Positions 1 to 6,076 of a DNA stretch of 6,577 bases are shown here, in pieces (position 1 is the stretch's first letter; every line of letters starts with the position of its first letter). Both the position numbers and the translations under genes were made by a program. Under the pieces are notes generated by a model, which searched no databases, had not been told where the DNA came from, and was given only the letters and a program-made list of their open reading frames with translations. This DNA comes from Deltaproteobacteria bacterium (lineage in GTDB: Bacteria; Desulfobacterota; Deferrimicrobia; Deferrimicrobiales; Deferrimicrobiaceae), in contig DOTC01000003.1 in assembly GCA_003513855.1 (NCBI GenBank), positions 1 to 6,577 of the forward strand. The letters are read 5' to 3'.

Positions 1-1610
1 TTGGTGACCTGCGCGAACAGCTGCTTGAAATAGGAGAAGAGCAGCTGCGGGCGGTTGGACAAAACCGCCAGGGCGGAGTCGTCCCCCATGGAGCCCACGG
101 CCTCCTGCCCCTGCGAGGCCATCGGGGCGATCACCATCTTCAGGTCTTCCTCGGTGTACCCCATGGCGATCTGCTTCCGGACCAGGATCTTCGGGTCCTC
201 CGGGGGAATGTCGGGCGGGTTGAACAGGCCCCGCAGCTCGATCCGGTTGTCCTTGACCCAGTGCCGGTACGGGTGCTGGCGCGAAATGCGGGACTTGATC
301 TCGTTGTCGGGGACGATCCGTTTCTGCTCCAGGTCCACGAGAAACATCTTTCCCGGCTGCAGGCGTCCCTTCTGCAGGATCCGGTCGGCGGGAAAGTCCA
401 TCACGCCGGTTTCCGAGGCCATGACGATCATGCCGTCGCGCGTGACCGTGTACCGGGCGGGCCGCAGGCCGTTCCGGTCCAGGGTTGCCCCGATGTATCT
501 CCCGTCGCTGAACACGAGTGCGGCCGGGCCGTCCCACGGCTCCATGATGGCGGAGTGGTACTCGTAGAACGCCCGCTTGTCCTCGCTCATGTGGAACTGC
601 GGTCCGAACGCCTCGGGCACCATCATCATCATGGCGTGGGGGAGGGATCGGCCGGCCATCACCAATAGCTCCAGGGCGTTGTCGAAGATCGCGGAGTCGC
701 TTCCCTCCTCGATGATCACGGGCTTGATCTTCTCGAGGTCGTCGCCGAACAGCTTCGACTCGATGATCGCCTCCCGCGCGCGCATCCGGTTGATGTTCCC
801 CCGCAGGGTATTGATCTCCCCGTTGTGCGCGAGGAACCGGTACGGGTGCGCGAGGTGCCACGTGGGAAGGGTGTTCGTGCTGTACCGCTGGTGGACGACG
901 GCGAAGGAGCTCGCGAAGAGCGGATCGCGCAGGTCCGGGAAGAACGTGGTGAGCTGGGAGCCCGTGAGCAGCCCCTTGTAGACGAGGGTGCGCGACGAAA
1001 GGCTCGGGATGTAGAACTGGCTGGCGTCGCCGTCGGTCCAGCTTCGGACCTCCTTCTCCGCCAGGCGTCGGATGACGTAGAGCTTCCGCTCGAAGTCGTC
1101 CCCGTGGCAGGACCCGTTCGAGAGGAAGACCTGTCGGATCGCGGGCTGCGACATTCGGGCGAGCTCCCCGAGAGGATCCGCGTTTGCGGGGACCTGCCTC
1201 CACCCGAGAACGGGGCACCCTTCTTCGTTCGCCGTGCGCTCGAGGGTTGCCGCGCAGCGGTCGGCAAGCGTTTCGTCCGTCGGCAGGAAGACCAGTCCCG
1301 CCGCATACTCGCCCCGGGGCGGAAGGGGAAAGGGAAGGTCCCGGCATCCGTGGCGGAAAAAGGCGTCCGGAATCTGCAGGAGAATTCCCGCCCCGTCCCC
1401 CGTCGACTTGTCGCCGCCGATCGCGCCGCGGTGCTCGAGGTTCACGAGGATCTGCACGGCGTGCTCCACGATCGAGTGCTCCGGCATTGCGGAAAGACGG
1501 GCGACGAAACCGACGCCGCAGCTGTCATGTTCCTGGTCCGGATGGTACAGGCCGGCCGGGAAGGCGGTTCCTGCTGCGTTGGTTCGGGGAAACCCTGTAT
1601 GATGGGGCAT
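1..1610 (-). CDS. gltB: Glutamate synthase (GOGAT) large chain, N-terminal part; truncated by window edge
   Basis: The large chain of glutamate synthase makes two L-glutamate from L-glutamine and 2-oxoglutarate in the cytoplasm, in the GS-GOGAT route of ammonia assimilation. The reverse strand reads without a stop for 536 codons from ATG at 1610. After a 30-residue stretch comes HDSCGVGF, where Cys31 is the expected amidotransferase nucleophile exposed when a propeptide is removed. The class II glutamine amidotransferase domain then follows, with NLEHRGA, GDGAG, QRYSTNT, AHNGEINT and LDRNGLRPARY. The central domain begins with MASQGQEAVGSMGDD near residue 497 and NRPQLLFSYFKQLFAQVT at the edge. 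The family is about 1500 residues, so the FMN/synthase and glucosamine-like C-terminal parts lie outside. ATG 1610 is chosen because GAGG sits nine bases upstream; an in-frame ATG at 1625 has no such site. The gene is divergent from tag. Whether gltD follows cannot be seen. Identity is very secure. Confidence 0.97.
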   Translation of the reverse strand, partial: MPHHTGFPRTNAAGTAFPAGLYHPDQEHDSCGVGFVARLSAMPEHSIVEHAVQILVNLEHRGAIGGDKSTGDGAGILLQIPDAFFRHGCRDLPFPLPPRGEYAAGLVFLPTDETLADRCAATLERTANEEGCPVLGWRQVPANADPLGELARMSQPAIRQVFLSNGSCHGDDFERKLYVIRRLAEKEVRSWTDGDASQFYIPSLSSRTLVYKGLLTGSQLTTFFPDLRDPLFASSFAVVHQRYSTNTLPTWHLAHPYRFLAHNGEINTLRGNINRMRAREAIIESKLFGDDLEKIKPVIIEEGSDSAIFDNALELLVMAGRSLPHAMMMMVPEAFGPQFHMSEDKRAFYEYHSAIMEPWDGPAALVFSDGRYIGATLDRNGLRPARYTVTRDGMIVMASETGVMDFPADRILQKGRLQPGKMFLVDLEQKRIVPDNEIKSRISRQHPYRHWVKDNRIELRGLFNPPDIPPEDPKILVRKQIAMGYTEEDLKMVIAPMASQGQEAVGSMGDDSALAVLSNRPQLLFSYFKQLFAQVT

Positions 1611-1641
1611 AATCCGTTGCCTCATTGTCGATAACCAGTCC

Positions 1642-1654
1642 TGATATTATGACA
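1642..1654. promoter_or_regulatory. Possible shared bidirectional extended -10 element for gltB and tag
   Basis: The 13 bases TGATATTATGACA can be read as an extended -10 on both strands. On the plus strand TGA-TATTAT (hexamer 1645-1650) would start transcription near 1657 and give tag a leader of about 79 bases. On the minus strand TGT-CATAAT (hexamer 1651-1646) would start near 1639 and give gltB a leader of about 29 bases. Each hexamer matches TATAAT at five of six positions and each has the upstream TG. No convincing -35 hexamer lies at 16-18 bases on either side. The placement between two divergent genes supports the call, but it rests on short motifs only. Confidence 0.4.
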
Positions 1655-1706
1655 CACGTTCGGCCGGTCCCGGAATGGGCACAACCAATTAATATTAGGC
1701 ATTATC

Positions 1707-1722
1707 GGAGGAAATTTCCACC
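1707..1722. promoter_or_regulatory. Candidate operator: 16-base dyad upstream of tag
   Basis: The stretch GGAGGAAATTTCCACC pairs with its own reverse complement at seven of eight positions, the exception being A1709 against A1720. Its core GGAAATTTCC (1710-1719) is a perfect palindrome. It lies directly after CATTAT (1700-1705), which could be an alternative -10 for tag, and 13 bases before the tag start codon. It could therefore be a repressor site or part of a leader structure. The GGAGGA inside it looks like a strong ribosome-binding site but sits 23 bases from the ATG, too far for normal use. No regulator is assigned. Confidence 0.3.
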
Positions 1723-1735
1723 CCGGGGATTTCGC

Positions 1736-2320
1736 ATGACGCGCTGCGACTGGGCGGGGAATGACCCGCTGATGATTTCGTACCACGACGGGGAATGGGG
1801 CGTGCCGGTGCATGACGACCGGAAGCTGTTCGAGTTTCTCGTCCTGGAAGGCGCGCAGGCGGGCCTGAGCTGGCGAACGGTGCTCCGGAAACGGGAACAG
1901 TACCGCAGGGTCTTTCGGGGATTCGACCCGGAAGGGGTGGCGCGCTTCGGCGGAAAAGAGGTGGAACGCCTCCTCTCCGACCCCGGGATCATCCGGAACC
2001 GCGCCAAGGTCGAATCCGCGGTTTCGAACGCGCGCCTATTTCTCAAGGTTCGGGCGGAGATGGGCTCCTTCGATGCCTATCTCTGGAGGTTCACGGGAGG
2101 CAGGCCGATCGTGAACCGGTTCCGGAAAATGTCCGAACTGCCTTCCCTATCCCGGGAATCGGTCACGATGAGCAGGGATCTGCGCGCGCGAGGGTTCCGG
2201 TTCGTGGGCCCCACGATCTGCTACGCCTTCATGCAGGCGGTCGGGATGGTGAACGACCACCTGGTCCACTGCTTCCGGCACCCCATTGTGGGGAGGATGG
2301 CTCGCCGCCCCATTTCCTGA
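1736..2320 (+). CDS. tag: DNA-3-methyladenine glycosylase I (base excision repair)
   Basis: This enzyme removes 3-methyladenine from alkylated DNA as the first step of base excision repair in the cytoplasm. The product is 194 residues, close to the 187 of E. coli Tag. Several motifs match the family: MTRC, YHDGEWG, LEGAQAGLSW and MVNDH. The zinc ligands fall at the same numbers as in the E. coli enzyme: Cys4, His17, His175 and Cys179. Glu38, Tyr16 and Trp46, which form the base pocket, are also present. ATG 1736 is chosen because family alignment begins at MxRC. A weak GGGGAT lies seven bases before it. The frame opens further back to a TTG at 1625, but that 37-residue extension has no family counterpart. 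The gene is divergent from gltB and converges on the peptidase gene, whose open frame overlaps its last 92 bases. It is the constitutive-type glycosylase family; nothing here shows adaptive-response control. Confidence 0.97.
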   Translation: MTRCDWAGNDPLMISYHDGEWGVPVHDDRKLFEFLVLEGAQAGLSWRTVLRKREQYRRVFRGFDPEGVARFGGKEVERLLSDPGIIRNRAKVESAVSNARLFLKVRAEMGSFDAYLWRFTGGRPIVNRFRKMSELPSLSRESVTMSRDLRARGFRFVGPTICYAFMQAVGMVNDHLVHCFRHPIVGRMARRPIS

Positions 2321-4481
2321 CGCGCGGCAATTCCTTTGCGTCCCCCGGAATCCCTTGTGGGGAGGGGTTCCCCCCGGGGAATTCGTGGATGGCGGGAGAG
2401 GAGAGAGGAGGCCACGTCCCCTTCGCCCGGTTTTTCCCTTCCGAGAAGGCGAGGTAGCTGTACTTGCCGTAGTGAGGGATCTTTCGTGCCGCAAGGGATG
2501 CGGCTTCGGGCGAGAAGGGCAGGAAGAGGGCCGTGACCCGCCCCCCGCCCGCGGGGTGGGGCAGGACGACGAACAGGGAGTCCCCGCGGGAATCGAACCG
2601 TTTCCCCCCGATCGCGAATCGTGTCGGAGAGAGGGATAGCTCCTCCGGAAGGGAGGGAAGATAGCCGTTTCCTTTCGGGATTCCGAGGAAGAGCACGTCG
2701 TGGCCGGCCAGCCGCGAAGGGGGCGTCTCTTCTTCCCGGAGAATCGCGGTCTGCTCCTTCCCCAGGCCGGCGAGGAGAAGGTTCGACGATTCTCGGATGT
2801 CGTCGGGAAACCCCCGTGCGGCCACGACCAGGAGATCCGTCGACCCCCGGATGGCGTTGACGGTGGGGGGGATCTCGGAGGGGTCGAGGCGGCGGAACAG
2901 GTCGACTTCGGGGTCGAGGAGAAGCGTTCGGGGAGTTGCCCCTGCGGGAAGGGAGAACGGCGTCGCTTCGCCGGAAACATTAAGCACGGTGTCGATTTCT
3001 CCTTCCTCCGTGACCAGCCGCATCGGCAGGCGGAGATCGAAGCACGGTTCTTCCTGTACGACTCTCCCCGAAATGCGCCATCCCTCCCCCTTTCGCTCCG
3101 CCGTGACCCCCGAAAGAGTGATGACCGGCGCGCCGCCGCGTTCCACCCATTGCCGGAAGAAGGGGGCGAAATCGAACCCCGACTCCCTGCCGAATGCCCG
3201 TGCGAAGTCGCCCCACGTCGCCTCCCGGAACATCTTCTCCCGCACAACGTCCCGCAGACCCTTCCAGAAAGCATCGTCCCCGGCCAGCCGCCTCGCCATG
3301 TGGAAGACCATCGCAGCCTTGCCGTACCCGACCGCCTGCGAGGCGGGGCTGTCGCGCCCCGCGAAGGAGGCCAGGGGGAAGTCGGTTCCGGGGTGGACCA
3401 GGGTGCTGTAGTCCCGCAGGAGCTTGAGACGGTACTCCTTTCCTTCTTCTGCCGAGGACCGTTCCCTGTACAGGTAGTCGGCCACGTAGGCGGTGAGCCC
3501 CTCGGACCAGTTCCCGTGGGCGTAGTCGACCCGCACCCCGTTCCCGAACCAGGAGTGGGCCACCTCGTGCCCCAGGCTGGTCTCTACGATGAAGGGGAGT
3601 CGGACGACCGTGCTTCCCAGAAGCGTATAAGAGGGGAAGCCGTATCCCGTGGGGAAGAAATTCTCCACCACGGCGAACTTTTCGAACGGGTAGGGCCCGA
3701 GGAGATCCCGGTAGAGGTCGAGAAACCGGGCGACCGCCAGGAGATACGGTTCCGACAGGGCGCCGGTTTCCGGATAGAAGTAGGTGTAGAGGGGAATCTC
3801 CCCGTCCCGTTTTTCGCGAACCCGGTAAGGGCCTGCCGACAGGGAGATCCCCGCAAGGGCCCCCCGGGTCTCCCATTCCGATCGGGTGATCCCCCCCGAC
3901 GTCTCCCGCCGGATTCTCCTCCCCGCCGTGACCGACTCGTATCCCGCAGGTCCTTCGACGAGCACGTGGAAGGTCGCCCGGCTCCCGGGGAGATCGGGAT
4001 ACCACCCCGCCTCCTCGCCCAGGAACGTTCCCTTCTCTTGGATCGTTCCCCGGACTCCGTAGCCCGGGTCCCCGTTGTCCACCGGGTCTTCGGGAACGCG
4101 ATCCCGGAATGAGGCCCGGTATGCGACGGTCAGGGACAGCTCCCCGCTCCCGGCGGGATCCGGAGAAAGAACGATGCGCAGGGCTCCTCCCTCGAATGTG
4201 AAGGGAAGGTCTTTCCCCCCCGCGGAGACCTTCTGCACCGTGGCGGCCGGTGACAGGACGAGCGAAATGGAGGGTTCCCTCCCGGGGCGCACGGCGAGGG
4301 CATCCACCCCCTCCAGAGATCGGGTTTGCGGATGGAGGCGTACCGAGAGGTCGTGATGCACGACGGCGGGTTGTCCGGAAGCATCAACCGCCGATCCCGG
4401 AAGGAAGAACACCGGAAGGAAGGCGAAGCAAAGAAAGGAGGAGGCGAGGCCGGTATTCCTGAGATTCGGCATGGTACCCAT
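2229..4481 (-). CDS. Exported M1-clan (gluzincin) zinc metallopeptidase, atypical subgroup
   Basis: This is a predicted secreted or periplasmic zinc peptidase of 750 residues. A signal peptide is visible: a short N-terminus with Arg8, a hydrophobic stretch at about 11-29, and a likely cleavage after SAVDA near residue 34. A beta-rich domain follows, then the catalytic domain. The zinc site is HEVAH at 305-309 with Glu327 in NWSEGLTAY as third ligand. Tyr386 in GYGKAAMVFH sits where the family's catalytic tyrosine is expected. Two features depart from the classical aminopeptidase. The GAMEN motif is replaced by GYGFPSYTLLG at 279-289, and the spacing between the second His and the Glu is 17 residues, not 18. 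About 50 residues after PAIHEF (ending at 701) are Pro/Gly/Ser-rich and overlap tag antisense. ATG 4481 has AGGT six bases upstream; ATG 4472 is an alternative, and both keep the signal peptide. The fold assignment is firm, but aminopeptidase activity is not. Confidence 0.88.
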   Translation of the reverse strand: MGTMPNLRNTGLASSFLCFAFLPVFFLPGSAVDASGQPAVVHHDLSVRLHPQTRSLEGVDALAVRPGREPSISLVLSPAATVQKVSAGGKDLPFTFEGGALRIVLSPDPAGSGELSLTVAYRASFRDRVPEDPVDNGDPGYGVRGTIQEKGTFLGEEAGWYPDLPGSRATFHVLVEGPAGYESVTAGRRIRRETSGGITRSEWETRGALAGISLSAGPYRVREKRDGEIPLYTYFYPETGALSEPYLLAVARFLDLYRDLLGPYPFEKFAVVENFFPTGYGFPSYTLLGSTVVRLPFIVETSLGHEVAHSWFGNGVRVDYAHGNWSEGLTAYVADYLYRERSSAEEGKEYRLKLLRDYSTLVHPGTDFPLASFAGRDSPASQAVGYGKAAMVFHMARRLAGDDAFWKGLRDVVREKMFREATWGDFARAFGRESGFDFAPFFRQWVERGGAPVITLSGVTAERKGEGWRISGRVVQEEPCFDLRLPMRLVTEEGEIDTVLNVSGEATPFSLPAGATPRTLLLDPEVDLFRRLDPSEIPPTVNAIRGSTDLLVVAARGFPDDIRESSNLLLAGLGKEQTAILREEETPPSRLAGHDVLFLGIPKGNGYLPSLPEELSLSPTRFAIGGKRFDSRGDSLFVVLPHPAGGGRVTALFLPFSPEAASLAARKIPHYGKYSYLAFSEGKNRAKGTWPPLSSPAIHEFPGGNPSPQGIPGDAKELPRVRKWGGEPSSPQWGAGSSGPGGRSPSRPPA

Positions 4482-4521
4482 TAGAATACCTGCTTCTTCC
4501 GATCGTTTCCCGTCTTCCCCC

Positions 4522-4557
4522 GGGCGGCATGCACCCGCCCCGAATCTCCCCGGATTC
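4522..4557. promoter_or_regulatory. Two small dyads in the divergent peptidase/dioxygenase spacer
   Basis: GGGCGG (4522-4527) and CCGCCC (4535-4540) form a perfect six-base inverted repeat around a seven-base centre. Just downstream GAATC (4542-4546) and GATTC (4553-4557) form a second one with a six-base centre. Both lie in the 95-base gap between the starts of two genes reading apart, where operators would be expected. Arms this short arise easily by chance in GC-rich DNA, so this is only a marker for later comparison. Confidence 0.15.
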
Positions 4558-4567
4558 TCCGCGCACC

Positions 4568-4576
4568 TGATACAAT
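4568..4576 (+). promoter_or_regulatory. Candidate extended -10 promoter element for the dioxygenase-like gene
   Basis: TGATACAAT carries the TGn extension and a TACAAT hexamer (4571-4576) matching TATAAT at five of six positions. No -35 hexamer is seen at 16-18 bases. Transcription would begin near 4583. That is after the GTG at 4577 and only a few bases before the ATG at 4586, so if the element is real the message would be nearly leaderless and would start at 4586. Confidence 0.3.
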
Positions 4577-5095
4577 GTGAAAAAGATGGACCAGAAGCAC
4601 CCGGAAACTGGCTGCTGGCGCAGAGGACCCCTTGCGGAACTGGCGACCGCCGCGGCGGCATTGCTGGTCATGATCGTCGCAGCAGGAACGGCCAATACCT
4701 TTGCGGCGCAAGCCTGCAAGCCCACTCCCCCGGACATGGAAGGCCCTTTCTATACCCCGGAAGCGCCGCTTCGGGAGTCGACGGGCAGCGGACTCGTGAT
4801 CCGGGGCCGCCTCCTCGGTACCCCGGATTGCAAGTCCCTTCCCGGAGGAAGGATCGAGTGGTGGCAGGCGGACCGGCAAGGTCGGTACGATGACGCCCAC
4901 CGGGGGAGCCAGATCGCGGGCGCGGACGGGACCTACCGGTTCTCCACCGATTTCCCGGGCGTCTACCCCGGACGTCCCCCGCACATCCACATCAAGGCGT
5001 TCGCCCCCGGGCACCGGCCCCTCACCACGCAACTCTATCTGCGAGGCGGGGAGACGGAGGCCGCTTTTGACATCGTTCTCGTCCCGGTCCGGTAA
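4577..5095 (+). CDS. Exported intradiol ring-cleavage dioxygenase-like protein (stand-alone, protocatechuate 3,4-dioxygenase fold)
   Basis: Intradiol dioxygenases use Fe(III) to open catechol-type rings between the two hydroxyls. The 172-residue product keeps the whole iron site: Tyr104 in GRYDD, Tyr130 in GVYPG, and His136 and His138 in RPPHIHI. The Arg three residues before the first His (Arg133) is also present. GPFYTPEAP, GRIEWWQADRQG and LTTQLYL are family-like. Residues 19-44 form a hydrophobic export signal after an Arg pair (15-16), with possible cleavage at TFA-AQA near 43. The Arg pair lacks a full Tat motif. Cys47 and Cys85 could pair outside the cytoplasm. It is shorter than the classical protocatechuate 3,4-dioxygenase subunits, and no other ring-degradation gene lies nearby. 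The substrate is unknown. GTG 4577 gives an MKK start; ATG 4586 is equally possible, and neither has a clear ribosome-binding site. The SDR gene follows 60 bases later and may be cotranscribed. Confidence 0.85.
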   Translation: MKKMDQKHPETGCWRRGPLAELATAAAALLVMIVAAGTANTFAAQACKPTPPDMEGPFYTPEAPLRESTGSGLVIRGRLLGTPDCKSLPGGRIEWWQADRQGRYDDAHRGSQIAGADGTYRFSTDFPGVYPGRPPHIHIKAFAPGHRPLTTQLYLRGGETEAAFDIVLVPVR

Positions 5096-5155
5096 GCCGG
5101 AATTGCCCGGCGGAGTCGCGGGGTCGCTGATCCCGCCGCGGAGGAGGCTGGTCGA

Positions 5156-6055
5156 ATGAAGGTGCTCGTTTCCGGATCGACCGGGCTGATCGGTTCGGCG
5201 CTCGTCCGTGATCTTGCCTGCGGCGGGTACGGCGTCACCCGCCTCGTGCGATCGTCCTCGGAGGCCGGATTGGACGGAGTCCGGTGGGACCCGGAGGCCG
5301 GATCAGTGGACCTGGGAGGGATGGAGGGGCACGATGCCGTCGTCCACCTTGCCGGAGAGAACATCGCGGGCGCGCGTTGGACCCCGGAGAGGAAGGCAAG
5401 GATACGGGACAGCCGCGTCGGCGGGACCCGGCAGCTCAGCGATGCCCTTCAGCACCTCGACCGTCCCCCGGCAGTGATGGTTTGCGCGTCCGCAACGGGG
5501 TACTACGGAGACCGGGGCCGCGAGGTTCTTCGCGAGGAGAGCCCGCCGGGGAAGGGATTTCTCGCGGACATCTGTCGCGAATGGGAGGCGGCCACCGACG
5601 AAGCGGCCCGGAAGGGTTTACGGGTGGTCAACCTGCGTATCGGGATGGTCCTGAGCGCCGAAGACGGGGCGCTGGCGAAGATGCTTCCGGCATTCCGCTC
5701 GGGCGCGGGCGGGCGGATCGGGAGCGGAGAGCAGTACATGAGCTGGATCGCCCTTCCCGACCTCGTCGGGGTCATCCGTCACGCGTTGACATCTGCCTCC
5801 CTGCAAGGACCCGTGAACGCGGTGGCGCCCCATCCGGTGACGAACCGGGAGTTCACGAAGACCCTGGGGGTGGTCCTCGGACGCCCGACCGTCGCCCTCC
5901 TGCCCGCCTTCGCCGCACGACTGTTCTTCGGGGAGATGGCGGACGAACTGCTCCTGGCCAGCGCGCGCGTAACGCCCGCGAAGCTCCTCGCCTCGGGGTA
6001 CCGGTTCGCCTTCCCGGAGCTGGAAACGGCCCTTCGTCCCCTGCTGGGGAAGTAG
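5156..6055 (+). CDS. TIGR01777/YfcH-type SDR-family epimerase-like protein
   Basis: This is a cytoplasmic NAD(P)-binding extended short-chain dehydrogenase/reductase of 299 residues, the usual length for the YfcH/SDR39U1 group. Its substrate and reaction remain unsettled despite the name nucleoside-diphosphate sugar epimerase. The N-terminus MKVLVSGSTGLIG gives the GxTGxxG dinucleotide loop at 7-13. AVVHLAGENIAG (61-72) and SATGYYG (112-118, containing the expected active-site Tyr) follow, then SWIALPDLVGVI (196-207) and NAVAPHPVTNREF (221-233). The C-terminal segment from about 250, including SARVTPAKLLASGYRF (269-284), matches the DUF1731 tail of this group. ATG 5156 is supported by GAGGAGG eight bases upstream, the best ribosome-binding site in the window. 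The stop lies 21 bases from the convergent permease stop. A shared transcript with the dioxygenase-like gene is plausible from spacing alone. Confidence 0.93.
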   Translation: MKVLVSGSTGLIGSALVRDLACGGYGVTRLVRSSSEAGLDGVRWDPEAGSVDLGGMEGHDAVVHLAGENIAGARWTPERKARIRDSRVGGTRQLSDALQHLDRPPAVMVCASATGYYGDRGREVLREESPPGKGFLADICREWEAATDEAARKGLRVVNLRIGMVLSAEDGALAKMLPAFRSGAGGRIGSGEQYMSWIALPDLVGVIRHALTSASLQGPVNAVAPHPVTNREFTKTLGVVLGRPTVALLPAFAARLFFGEMADELLLASARVTPAKLLASGYRFAFPELETALRPLLGK

Positions 6056-6076
6056 GCGGATCGGGAACAGCAGCGG

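Noticed and set aside
825..1634. A 269-codon plus-strand open frame across the gltB region.
   Set aside because: It is antisense to strongly conserved amidotransferase sequence, with composition typical of a GC-driven shadow frame. Shorter frames at 55-981 and 1184-1612 are rejected for the same reason.
1626..1634. DnaA-box-like TTATCGACA on the minus strand.
   Set aside because: It misses the conserved C of TTATCCACA, stands alone, and sits between ordinary genes with no other sign of an origin.
1625..1735. A 37-residue N-terminal extension of Tag from TTG 1625.
   Set aside because: Tag proteins begin at the MxRC zinc ligand, matching ATG 1736. The extension would also span the divergent promoter region and even the upstream ATG option of gltB.
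2347..2371. A hairpin (GGAATCCC with GGGGTTCC, one G-T pair, nine-base loop) between tag and the peptidase gene as a terminator.
   Set aside because: No T-tract follows on either strand, and the peptidase frame reads straight through it. It is easily formed by chance in this GC-rich stretch.
2700..4112. A 470-codon open frame on the plus strand, antisense to the peptidase gene.
   Set aside because: It mirrors the peptidase codons in GC-rich DNA, is rich in Arg, Pro, Gly and Glu, and shows no domain motif. The opposite strand has clear catalytic motifs and a signal peptide.
4482..4661. A 60-residue extension of the peptidase from 4661.
   Set aside because: It would place the clear signal peptide internally and overlap the start of the divergent dioxygenase-like gene. 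ATG 4481 puts the signal at the N-terminus.
5118..5136. A GCGGG/CCCGC inverted repeat between the dioxygenase-like and SDR genes.
   Set aside because: It has only five pairs with a long loop and no T-tract, so it gives no support for a terminator or attenuator.
6037..6050. A TCCCC/GGGGA hairpin at the end of the SDR gene as a terminator.
   Set aside because: It lies inside the coding sequence, has only five base pairs and lacks a T-tract.
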